DNA of 64,000 bases from Parapristionchus giblindavisi. Its lineage: Eukaryota > Nematoda > Chromadorea > Rhabditida > Diplogasteridae. The stretch spans positions 1-64,000 of the forward strand of contig CALSFV010000038.1 in assembly GCA_943737045.1 (NCBI GenBank), given 5' to 3'. The notes under the pieces are model-generated. The model saw only the letters and a program-made list of their open reading frames with translations, made no database searches and was not told the origin of the DNA. Shown here one piece after another: positions 1 through 10,189 of the stretch (position 1 is its first letter; every line of letters starts with the position of its first letter). A program made the translations under genes and the position numbers.

Positions 1-39
1 GAGGTTCTCTTGAAGCTTTGCCCCATCCCTCTCTCTGTC

Positions 40-345
40 TTCCTCTCCCTCTCTCCCTCTCTCTATCCTCCTCCATCTCTCCCTCTCCCCTCTCTCCCTT
101 TCCCTCTCTCTCCCTCTCTCTATCCTCCCCCCCCCTCCCCTCTCCCCATATCTCCTCCCATTTGCCTAATCACTCTGTATAGCGAAGTCTCCTCCTTTTG
201 TCTCTTCTTCACGACGAAAACAACGACAGTCCAAGGGTGAATGAAGTGAATAACTTCTATAGAGGGAGAGAGGGAGAGATACTGAGAGGGAGGGAGAGAG
301 TGTGAGGGAGGGAGAGAGGGAGAGGAGAGAGAGGAATATAGACAG
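40..345. repeat. polypyrimidine then polypurine low-complexity tract
   Basis: A CT-rich tract (about 40-165) is followed by a GA-rich tract (about 260-340). The arginine/glutamate-rich and proline/serine-rich open frames here are by-products of the repeat. Sequence between 346 and 785 is AT-rich and shows no recognisable gene. Confidence 0.85.
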
Positions 346-792
346 ATTGAGTACGTGGAATAGAGGGTATGAATGGACAATTATATGTCTTCATGGGGGA
401 ATTCAATGGATTCAGTTTAGTTTACTCACAATGGAGAAATGTTCAAGTACAATGATTATTATAGACAAATGAATAAGTCTACGTTTTCAGTGAATAATTT
501 GACTCAATTGGAACTGTATTAAGAACGAATAATACTTTCGCTAGGTCTTAATATGGGACCGGAAGGATTTTAAAACACTACGTTTATCATCGTTTTCTAA
601 GTGAAACGATTATGGATAGCTTTGGGTGTTTTTTTGTATTAGAATAGATATGAATAAAGTGACGTCGGATAGAATTGTGACACAAATCCATAAAGATATT
701 CTTAAAGGGAAGAAAAACACGATTGAAATACTAAAGTGAATATGCAAATAGTTAGTCGACTTAACCATCAGAGAAGACAATATTTTGCTACT

Positions 793-1000
793 TCCTCTTT
801 CCTCCCTCTCCCTCTCCCTCTCCCTCTCCCTCTCCCTCTCCCTCTCCCTCTCCCTCTCCCTCTCCCTCTCCCTCTCCCTCTCCCTCTCCCTCTCCCTCTC
901 CCTCTCCCTCTCCCTCTCCCTCTCCCTCTCCCTCTCCCTCTCCCTCTCCCTCTCCTTCTCCTTCTCCCTCTCTCCCTCCCTCTCCATATCTCCCAGTCCT
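793..1000. repeat. (CTCCCT)n hexamer microsatellite
   Basis: A nearly perfect hexamer array with unit CCCTCT runs from about 800 to 955, with degenerate edges. It gives long spurious open frames (repeats of Leu-Pro, Ser-Leu, Arg-Glu, Arg-Gly or Glu-Gly) on both strands. It is not the nematode telomere unit TTAGGC. Confidence 0.95.
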
Positions 1001-1038
1001 CCATTCCCTCATCTCCTTCTTCCATACTTTTGAATGTA

Positions 1039-1523
1039 TCGTACATGTAAAAATCATTGTATCATGAACGGCGTGAATGGGTCTGAACGGATCAGGTCGA
1101 TCAAGATTTGAGCGAGCGATTATGAGCGAACCGAACATTTTCGTAATTTCTCTTTGTTTTCATTGTTTTTCTCTTATTCGAAACTACTATATTAAAATAA
1201 ATTAGGCCACAATATTGCCATTTAACAAAAATCATAGCTTTCACTTTGAAGAAATTGCCCCAATGAACCAAAATTGACCTAATTATTCAGCGTATAATCG
1301 GAACAGTTTATTCAACGTCCAAGCAATGATTTTGGTTAAATGGCAATATATTGTCCTGATTTATTTTAATATAGTAGATTCGAATAAGATAAAAACAATG
1401 AAAACAAAGAGACATTACGAAAATATTCGGTTTGCTCATAATCGCACGCTCAAAATCTTGATCGGCATGATCCGTTCAGACCCATTCACACCGTTCATGA
1501 TACAATGATTTTTACATGTACGA
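1039..1523. mobile_element. 485-bp MITE, TA-flanked, long terminal inverted repeats (copy 1)
   Basis: The left end (TCGTACATGTAAAAATCATT) is repeated inverted at the right end and TA dinucleotides flank both sides (1037-1038, 1524-1525). The inverted arms continue inward with the same sequence (GAACGG, CTGAACGGATCA, GAGCGAGCGATTATGAGCG). The TA target and absence of a transposase suggest a non-autonomous Tc1/mariner-type element. A second, larger copy lies at 42626-43588. The short open frame at 1326-1508 is part of the repeat. Sequence at 1526-2032 is unremarkable AT-rich DNA. Confidence 0.85.
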
Positions 1524-2032
1524 TATTGTGTGTTGGTAGAATAGTTAATAGAACATAGAATTAAAGAAGATAAAGTAGACTAGACAAAGGATGAAAGATC
1601 AATAACTTTTGTCCTATCTTGCCACAGTTTCTACATAGTGGTATATGAGCACTACAGTATTTACTCAATTTGTATCTGTTTTCTTAAACTGATACCACAT
1701 AAAGAATATTATTATTAATAACAAAGGTGTGAATAACTGTCTTGATAAATCAATTTTTTTGAAAAAAAAAAGATTCTAAACCAATGTATTGGCTAAATAA
1801 GTATGTTTTTGATTTCAATGTTCCTCCCCCTGTAGAGAAGTTACCAAAACAGGATTTATTCATACGATATAAACTGTTAAGAGTTGTTATCAGACATGTC
1901 TGGGTGGTTTATTTTTTATGATTCTATAATACGTGGGTTATGATTTCATAACTTCGATGCCGACAGGACATCGTCTGAAAAGCGTTCCATCAATGATTTA
2001 CTCTCATCCGAATTTACATAAAACCTATGTTA

Positions 2033-2424
2033 TGGTGTACTAAAAAATAGTGGAAAACGGAAAATGGCGACTTTCCGGGGTCTAAAAAAGTACACTGGAA
2101 AACCGAAAATGGAAACTCGAAATTTGAATTCGCGGGCGCGAATAAGGTGCGGGAATTCAAATTCTGACTTTCCAACTGCGATTTTCTGCGGTTATAAAAC
2201 TTAAATAAAGCCGAAATTTCATTTTTCGACCTTTATGAAGCGTAGGAACTTGAATTCCTACTTATCATCCTTTTTAAACCGCAGAAAACCGCAGTTAGAA
2301 AGCCTGAATTTGAACTCCCGCACTTTTTTTCGCGCCCGCGAATTCAAATTTTCGAGTTTCCAGGTGCTTTTTTAGACCCTGGAAAGTCGCCATTTTCCGT
2401 TTTCCACTATTTTTTAGTGCGCCA
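2033..2424. mobile_element. 392-bp palindromic MITE, TA-flanked
   Basis: Arms of about 170 bp (2033-2205 and 2255-2424) are near-perfect inverted copies around a short AT-rich loop. The ends match TGGYGYACTAAAAAATAG and TA lies immediately outside both. There is no coding capacity. It is probably a Tc1/mariner-type non-autonomous element able to form one hairpin. Confidence 0.85.
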
Positions 2425-3078
2425 TAAATATTCGCAAAAGACCTCTGACAATGCTCTCTCGCTGTTAGTATTCACGGCGATCTGATTGAGCAATTAGGAA
2501 ACGTCGCCCATCTTGTAACTCATGAACGACAACTTTTCCGAAGATGGTGCTCTGGCCATAGCTAGATATTCGATCGATCTAGGGAATTGTAGCACCAATT
2601 TTTGAAATTTATAATTAGCCGACTTCGAGATACGCGAAAAGGAAATTACGAGAGAGAGTTGTTAGAGAGGATAGTAAAATAGCTATACCTTTAACATAAC
2701 ATCTCCTTGTTTGATCTGTGTTAGTCACTCTTTTTTCATAATCATACTCTATTGTTTCAATACATCATTGACCATTCGTCTCTATTGGATACATGACTAG
2801 ACCTATTTCCGATGAATGATGTCTATGATGATTGTGGAAGTTAACAGAAGATAGAGGAAGGAAGAGAGGGGTGGAGAGGGAGAGACAGGAAGGTGGGGGA
2901 GGGCTTCAATGCATATTTAATCAGATTGTTTTATGCTTCGTCGTTTTTTCTAGTTTCTTTTTCGTCTTCAGTAATTGTCGGTCTGAAGAAAGATTCAGAA
3001 GAATCAAGATGAGATAAGGAAAGAGGAGGAGGAGAGAGGGAGAGAGGTGGGGGAAAAGAGGGAGGGAGAGAGAGAGAA

Positions 3079-3110
<32 letters not shown>

Positions 3111-4790
3111 GGAGGGAGAGAGAGGGAAAGAGAGAGGGAGGGAGGGAGGGAGAGGGAGGAGAGTTCAGTTGATTCACTTACCTCTCATCTTGTTCTATCA
3201 ATCTGTAACATGCTTCGTTCTTCTTTCCATTCAAAATATTTTCAAACTTGTACATATCCTTATGTTCTTGTAAAAGAAAAAGAGGAATCGAAGAGTAAAA
3301 TTATTTCCTCCGCTAAACTCCATTATTTGTAATTACCGTCTTCTTTTCTTTTTTTCTATTTTTTGACTTTGGAAGATAGTAATACTGTACAATTACTTCC
3401 TTATTCGTAACATTTCAAGTCATATCTTGAATACATCAGTGGTCACTTCACAAAAACAACGAATTTCTAATGACGAAAAGGCGAAAAAAAAGAATACAGA
3501 CAGATTTGACACGAGAGATATCACTTTTTGTCAAGTACATATAATTATCACTGACCTAGCAGTGATTACACTTCGTGTGCCTTGAATAACGGGTCATACC
3601 TTTACCTTTTACCATATAATATTATTGCTCCTCCATTAGTCTTTTTCGAAGAAGAGACAAATGAGAGATTGGAAATGATGGGAGAAAAGACAGATATTAA
3701 AAACATGATAGAGATGAAAGAAGTGTAGATCCAAAATGTGAAATGTGTCTAAAAGGTAGAAGAACTATGAACAAAAGTGTGTGAAGAATAGAGAATAGAC
3801 GATTGGGAAATGCATGAAAGTAAGGAAGGAAGGGGAGGGGAGAGGGGAGGTGAGGGATGAGGAAGGGGAGAATATCATAGACGGATGAAATAGATTGAAT
3901 ATCATGAAGGATGGCCATATGAAGAAGTGTGAAAAATGAACTGATGATTGAAAGAATTTATTGTACGAACGAAGAAAAGGAAGAGATATGAGATGGTGTA
4001 AGAGAGGGAGAAGGAGAGGGAGGGGGAGGGAGAGGGAGAAGGAGAGGGAGAGATAGATAGATGCATAGACAAAAGGACTCTGAAAGGAATGAGAGAAGGC
4101 GAGACAATTCCATTTTGTTGACCAAAATAAAGTTATATTACTCGAGCCTTTGAAACAAATCAGAAACTATATTGTAAAAGTACGAGACAGTATTCATTGT
4201 CACGTAATCATGCTCATATTGTGTTTTATAATTCCTGGAGAATAATTTGATTTTGGAAATATTCATGATTGCTGCAATAATGACTGAAAGAAAGCACGCT
4301 TACATGCATTACACGCTTACGCTTGCATTATATTTTTTCATAAGAACATTTAGCAACGGAATACTTACAATTAGTTTAGTTTGCATTTACATTCCAATCA
4401 AATTTATCAGCAGGTTTAGTGTTGTTAGCACAGCTGGGTTGTCATGAGATGCATACATATACGTAAATAGTTTCGATCATTATATAAATATAAAAATTAT
4501 TTTATTTCTAACATATTCAACCTTCTTCCAAATAAAATAATAACTTGTTGCTTAAACTATTCTAAATACCCCCCGGACGTTAACTATCGATTAAATCCAC
4601 AGTATAATGGCCGATTCTACAGTACCAGAGGTAGTCGGGGTCGTCCGGCGGGTCAAAGACATAAACGGATCGAAATCGAAAGGAAATACTTAATTTATGT
4701 ACGGAACCGCGAATCTGGAAAAGGACAGAAGGAGATTGATGGTGTTTTATGGAATATGAAGGGCGAGATGAAAGAGGATAGATGGAGGGG
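2425..4790. other. non-coding stretch with scattered polypurine tracts
   Basis: I see no supportable gene. GA-rich tracts occur at about 2850-2900, 3020-3165, 3820-3870 and 3985-4055. Between them the DNA is AT-rich, and the short open frames lack splice-linked continuation or any recognisable domain. Confidence 0.6.
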
Positions 4791-4796
4791 GAAGGG

Positions 4797-4977
4797 AGAG
4801 GGAGAGATATGGAGAGGGAGGGGAGAGGGAGGGAGAGATATGGAGAGGGAGGGGAGAGGGAGGGAGAGATATGGAGAGGGAGGGGAGAGGGAGGGAGAGA
4901 TATGGAGAGGGAGGGGAGAGGGAGGGAGAGATATGGAGAGGGAGGGGAGAGGGAGGGAGAGATATGGAGAGGGATGA
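4797..4977. repeat. 31-bp GA-rich minisatellite
   Basis: A unit of 31 bp containing GAGAGATATGGAGAGGGAGG is repeated about five to six times in tandem with very little divergence. The shared period makes overlapping repeat-peptide open frames on both strands, none of them believable genes. The uniformity suggests recent expansion. Confidence 0.9.
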
Positions 4978-5156
4978 TAGGAGAATAGTGGCGTATGTAG
5001 ACATGGTGGAGAAGAATCGTGATATTGAAAAAAAGGAATAGAGACAAAAATGATGGGACTATAATAACAGAGAAAATTCAAATTATAGATTAAGATGAAT
5101 GACAAGGTAATAGTTATCTAAAGATGGTTGTACGTCTATAATGATAGCTTCAGGTT

Positions 5157-5325
5157 GATACAGAATGAAGATCAAAGATCAAAGATCGAATGTTTAATAC
5201 TAGAGATCAAAGATCAAAGATCGAATGTTTAATACTAGAGATCAAAGATCGAATGTTTAATACTAGAGATCAAAGATCAAAGATCAGATGTTTAATACTA
5301 GAGATCAAAGATCAAAGATCAGACG
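5157..5325. repeat. GATCAAA-based satellite (tandem)
   Basis: Units combine AGATCAAAGATC with a spacer GAATGTTTAATACTAG (or a close variant), repeated about five times. The same GATCAAA heptamer, here as the complement of GATCTTT, occurs dispersed in the window, especially in introns of the minus-strand GST genes. Confidence 0.85.
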
Positions 5326-6968
5326 AATTGTGTTCATTGTAGTAAGACAAAGAGAATAGAGAGGAGGAGAGGTGTAGTATATCTGGTAGTTGTGATACAA
5401 GATAAGAATCACGTAATATAATACATTTAGAAGTTGATGGAGAGGGAAGAGGAGAGGGGAGGAGAGAGGGAGAAAGAGAGGGAGAGAGGGTATAAGGAAG
5501 GAGAGGGAGAGGAGAAGGGTAGATGTATAGTGAAGAGTGGTACTAGAGAAATACCGAAAACAGGTGAAATATAGTAAATAATAACCCACATATGTCATAT
5601 CTCAGAGTTCAATTTTGACGTCAGATACTTTAGTATTCAATATATGCCATATTATGGATCATATGGATCACAAGATATCGTCATATCATCCATATCATAT
5701 AACATTTTTATAACTAGAAGAATTATAGGAGACAATTGAAACATTGCTTTTCATTGACATTTATATCTTTTCGATGACGAAAAGTGGTCCACTTTTTATC
5801 CCTATTCAGTAGTTTGAATAACTAAAGAATAATAATGTATATTTATATGTTTCCTAAACGGCGCAAAAAAACGGAAAAAAAGATATATGTACTGCCTGAT
5901 TCGGGCTTCTAGAGTAGTGTCATGAATGATTGGTCGATGGAGATATCATACAATTTATCCTTTCTCATTGTCAGATATAAGCTATGGAAGAACCGAAAGG
6001 AATATGATTGGTAAGGGAAACTATGGAGATTAAATGAAGGATGATGGAGAGGAGAAAGAAGGAAGGGTAAGATATATCTGAAGAAGATGAATAATATATC
6101 ATTCTATATAGAGTCAAAAGTCTTTCAAAACAAAAGAAATACTATGATTGGACCGATAGAAAAGTATAGAAAACGGTGCACAAAATTTCATTCAATCCAC
6201 TCTCACAGAAGTATGTCACAAGTTTTACACTTCCTTTGCAATAATTTTTCAACAGGAACAAAATCATTTTGGAATAGGTATCTCAAATTGAGAACAGAGT
6301 ACTTTTTCAGGCTCAAGACGTTTTCCCATGAAATCCAAACATAAAGACACATTGTATAGGAGATATTTTCTATGTTGAACGGTGTTGACCTTCTAACAAT
6401 AAGAAAAGAGAAATAGATTACATATGATTAGTATTTATTATGATAAGACTATATGGATATTGACCGAATGAATGAACTTTTGATGAGAGAAAGGAATTCA
6501 ATTGAAGATGAAGAAGAGGATGAATTAGCCAAATCGTATTATATGCACACAGTGGACCCTAACGGAAGGAGAGAAACAGGAGATGTTGGAGGATGGAGAG
6601 GGAGAGGGAGAGAGGAAGAGGGAGAGGGAGAGGGAGAGAGGAAGAGGGAGAGGGAGAGGGAGAGAGGGAGAGGGAGAGGGAGAGAGGAAGAGGGAGAGGG
6701 AGATAGGAAAATAAGGAGAGGGAGAGAAAATGAGGACTGTGAGTTTTCATCATCATAGTGAGATTGTTCTGGCCCACAGTAAATAATCCTCCTTTGAAGT
6801 AAACGAAGAAAAATGGAAAGAGAAAGAAGACGAATGAAATCATATTATTATACAATGTAGATATGATAGTTTACTATTAAAGAACTTGTATTATTTATCA
6901 AATTTAACTTAATTAAGGTTATAAAAATGTGTTGTAAGATCAAAGATTGAATGAAGAAAGATCAAAGA
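5326..6968. other. non-coding stretch, GA-rich tracts
   Basis: GA-rich tracts sit at about 5436-5518 and 6585-6732. An open frame from 6453 begins with an acidic, codon-like segment (about 40 residues) but then runs into the GA repeat, so I do not call it a gene. Nothing else is recognisable. Confidence 0.5.
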
Positions 6969-8648
6969 TCATCCACGGGTTACAGGTCTGGTTTCAATCC
7001 ATTTCTTGATTTGAGGAATAGCACGAATCTTCGCAGCGTGAACGAATAACTGAGAGTATTGTAGTGTTTTGAAGTGTTAAACGATTTTTCACGTTGTGTT
7101 TTTGTTCTAGTTAAAGGCACATCCGAGCTAATTTCAAACTCTTTGGACATATTTGTCAAAGAGAGAGTATTGCAAATGCGGAGATTAAGATTAGCTCGCG
7201 GTGCTCTTTTGTTTAATTAAGAGTATTTCCAACGTATTTTTTACGAATTAATTTTGAGAATAAAAAACTTTTTTTGCACGATGAAAAAAAGGAATAAAAT
7301 ACACGACCACAGAAAATGAATAAAATCCCTTTTCTAGCAAGTTAATAATAGACTGTAATTAAGCATAAAGTTCTAATTTGATGTATCTTAACATCCATAA
7401 AATGTAGAAAACAAATAAAAATAAATATTATAATATTTAGATCCAAAATACATACCTCTGGATATTCTTTGATAAATCCTGGTAGTTCTTCTTCGACGAT
7501 GGTTACATGTTCAGCAATAAGGAAATCAACCCAAGTGACTGAATCTCCCACAAGATATCCAGATGGATTTGACTGAATTATTGATTTTAGTTAACGCCTA
7601 ATCAACTTGGAAAAATTGTTTTTCCTCAATCAATTTATAATTTGATGATAGTCTGAAACATATTCGTATATTGAGAATAAAAGAAAATTTCGATTAATTT
7701 GTTTCTCTTTTTTCATGAATTACATGTTGAGATTGAAAAAAATACCTTGAGAATCTTGACTATATGAGGCCAAATCATCAATTTCGCTGCTTCTGCATAT
7801 TTCTCACGAGCTGGCTCCTGTACAACAATTGTATCACTTTTAATACAAGGGCCTGTTGATATGAACGATGAGGTTGCTCTGTAAACTTACAATATCTCCT
7901 TCTGCGTATCCCATATGAATATACCAGAATCCGGCGAAAAACTTCCAATAGTCCTAAAAGAGATACAAAATTTTTTACTAGTAATGCTGAATTGTTGAAT
8001 GCGACACATGGGAAAGATAGGAACGGATATTATTATAAAAGAGAAATTTGCCTACTTGAATGACAATAATTCTATATTAAACTTTTTTCAAGGAAATTAT
8101 ACCTGATATTGATCATAAATGGCATCAACCCAAGCAGCTTCGAAGTTGTCTTTGCCTTGCAGGCCTGGCAAAGATCAATAAATACGTTAAGATCAAAGAT
8201 CAATCTACCAAAGCTTACATACCGAATTGTTTAGCGACATATCGGGCGATGGCAGAACTCTGAGGAATGGCCTTTCCATCTACTTCTAGCACGGGCATTT
8301 GTTGGAAAGGCATCTCTGAATAGAGTTTATGGTTTAGAGATCAAAGATTAATCTTCTTACTTGGTTTATATTCGGGCCACTTGTCTTTTTCAACACGAAT
8401 GTCTTCATATTCAACTCCGGCATAAGCGAAGATTTGACGAATTGGCTGAGCAATAGCACTGTCAGACATTAAAAGCTATTTTGAAACTCTACGCTCTGAC
8501 AATACTATCTCGCTTTCCTTGTCTGCGAGAGAATATGCCAAAGCGGATAATATAATCAGCTCGGGGTGTGAATTAAGGGATACGAAGCAAATATACAAAC
8601 CTCAGCCACGGAACGTCCAGGAAAGTAATACAGCTTGTACGAGGGCAT
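6969..8648 (-). CDS. Sigma-class-like glutathione S-transferase (GST 1 of cluster)
   Basis: Eight exons joined by GT..AG introns: 8648-8601, 8445-8361, 8315-8223, 8164-8103, 7953-7891, 7817-7746, 7572-7456, 7049-6969, giving 206 residues, the usual size of nematode Sigma-like GSTs. The protein conjugates reduced glutathione to electrophiles in the cytosol. The thioredoxin-like N-terminal domain (about 1-80) starts MPSYKLYYFPGR. The Tyr before Phe-Pro-Gly-Arg (Tyr8) is the expected catalytic residue, and Gln-Ser before AIARYVAKQFG is the expected glutathione-binding pair. The helical C-terminal domain carries GDSVTWVDFLIAEH. The ATG at 8648 is the only start giving the canonical N-terminus. 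Introns 1 and 7 hold short MITE-like insertions, and introns 2 and 3 carry GATCTTT repeats. Function is known for the family; substrate is not predictable. Confidence 0.94.
7111..7216. mobile_element. short MITE (GAGCTAATTTCAAACTCT family) in GST 1 intron 7
   Basis: An imperfect inverted repeat starts TTAAAGGCACATCCGAGCTA and ends GATTAGCTCGCGGTGCTCTT, with a variable centre resembling AGAGAGTATTGC. Related copies lie at about 8468-8580, 19213-19338, 19339-19462, 20531-20645 and (partial) 63264-63327. Confidence 0.65.
8468..8580. mobile_element. short MITE of the same family in GST 1 intron 1
   Basis: It contains TTTTGAAACTCTACGCTCTG, a central TCTCGCTTTCCTTGTCTGCG and an inverted right part ATAATCAGCTCGGGGTGTG. 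It sits wholly within the intron between 8446 and 8600 and leaves both splice sites intact. Confidence 0.6.
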
Positions 8649-10185
8649 ATTCTTAATGAAAAATATAATAAATTAACCAATTAAAGCAATGAGTAAATGA
8701 ATGGAATACACAATATGAGTGAACCTATTAGTGGTACCCAGTCTGATGAAAATAGTACTGAAAGTGATAAGAATGATCTTTAGATCTCTCTCTCAATCTA
8801 TTAAATAGAGTGTGAATTGTAATCAATTCATTGAGCACAAATCATAAAATAGAATAGAACATGATAAAAAGTCATTGAGAGACACACAAATTGTGTGAAC
8901 ATGAACAATGTGCTTGATAAGGTGAGAGGGGATTAGTAGAGTGAAGGAAGAGAGAGAGAGGGAGAGAAAAGGAGAGGTAGAATGAGAGGTATAAGGAGAG
9001 GGAGAGAAAAGGAGAGGTAGAATGAGAGGTATAAGGAGAGGGAGACCGTGGAAGTGATCACTGTAACATATTTGTTTCCATCGGGAGTTGATAATGATCT
9101 TCTTATCAGTTCCCATACTAAATGATCGATATTTATACCTATCTTCAAAGAACAAAAAGTTTACAAGAAAGTTCAAAAGTACAAGTAATAAAATAAAATT
9201 AATACATACATTGTCAATTGTATACTTATCGTAGTTCTATTGTGTTGCACATTCAATACAATACTTGTTCTTTTGAAAATTGTTTCTTACAACATATTCA
9301 CAGGAAACCACGTACTGTTGATAATGATAGTTCTCTTACAAAATGAAGAGATTTGATGGTGATATTATTATTTAGAAATAATCATTGATAGTCATCAAAT
9401 GATCTATGGATTCATTATCAGTTCAATGAAACAATAAAAAATAATCGGAATATATGAAAAATGAAAATCATATATGAAATGTATATCTAAAAGAAGACAG
9501 ACAAACCATTTTATTTATATTTTATACATATTTAGTCAAACTTTTCTAATTATCCTATGTATATACATAAATTGATAGATAATGACTAGAGAGTCTCTTA
9601 TTGTTAGTGATCCGTACGGGCACAATATGAAACTTTGAAATTACCGATCATTTAACTATCTTTCATTTATTTGTAATCGTATTTTACCATTATGGAACTC
9701 TTTTGATAATAATATTATAACTCAACCAAATGTTTCTTTTGTTTCGTTCTTTTGTTCGTATGCCTTCGGTTTCGTTTCGGTTTTTTTAATCGGTTTTGAA
9801 AGTGTTTACGCTGTTTTTTGTCGATTCTAAAATTAATTTTAAAATTTCAAAAAAGAGTTTAGCAATTTCTGATACCGCCAAACATTATCCCTATATGAAG
9901 TGTACTTCCAGTAAAAATTTGGATCTGATCTGTGAGTGTGGCGTTTTGTTCTCGCTACAGATAATTCAGCGAAATTAGTCCATTCCGATTGTTCCTGGTA
10001 CGAATTGACCGATGAATGCTGTTGATAGGCGAGACTGTTCCAGTTCTGCCCAGTGAATGGGCATCCATGATGGCTACGTCGAATGGGATGGATTCAGTCC
10101 AAAGAGAATTCTTCGAGAAACAGCGATCACTTAGACAGAGATCCAGAGAGCTCTAAATGGAACATTCTCTCCTATCTACCTATCT
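8649..10185. other. non-coding stretch between GST 1 and LINE
   Basis: AT-rich, with a duplicated GA-rich unit at 8945-9047 (GGAGAGGTAGAATGAGAGGT repeated twice). About 9940-10030 is weakly similar, inverted, to about 14340-14440 on the other side of the LINE. No gene is supportable. Confidence 0.5.
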
Positions 10186-10189
10186 ATAT

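Noticed and set aside
736..1138. Long Leu-Pro, Arg-Glu, Arg-Gly and Glu-Gly repeat open frames on both strands
   Set aside because: They are translations of the (CTCCCT)n microsatellite in different frames.
4797..5325. Regular direct repeats resembling a CRISPR array
   Set aside because: The repeats are contiguous or have identical spacers, and the genome is animal; they are a minisatellite and a satellite.
6453..6758. 101-residue acidic/basic open frame
   Set aside because: Only the first 40 codons look codon-like; the rest is GA repeat, and no splice-linked exons or domain were found.
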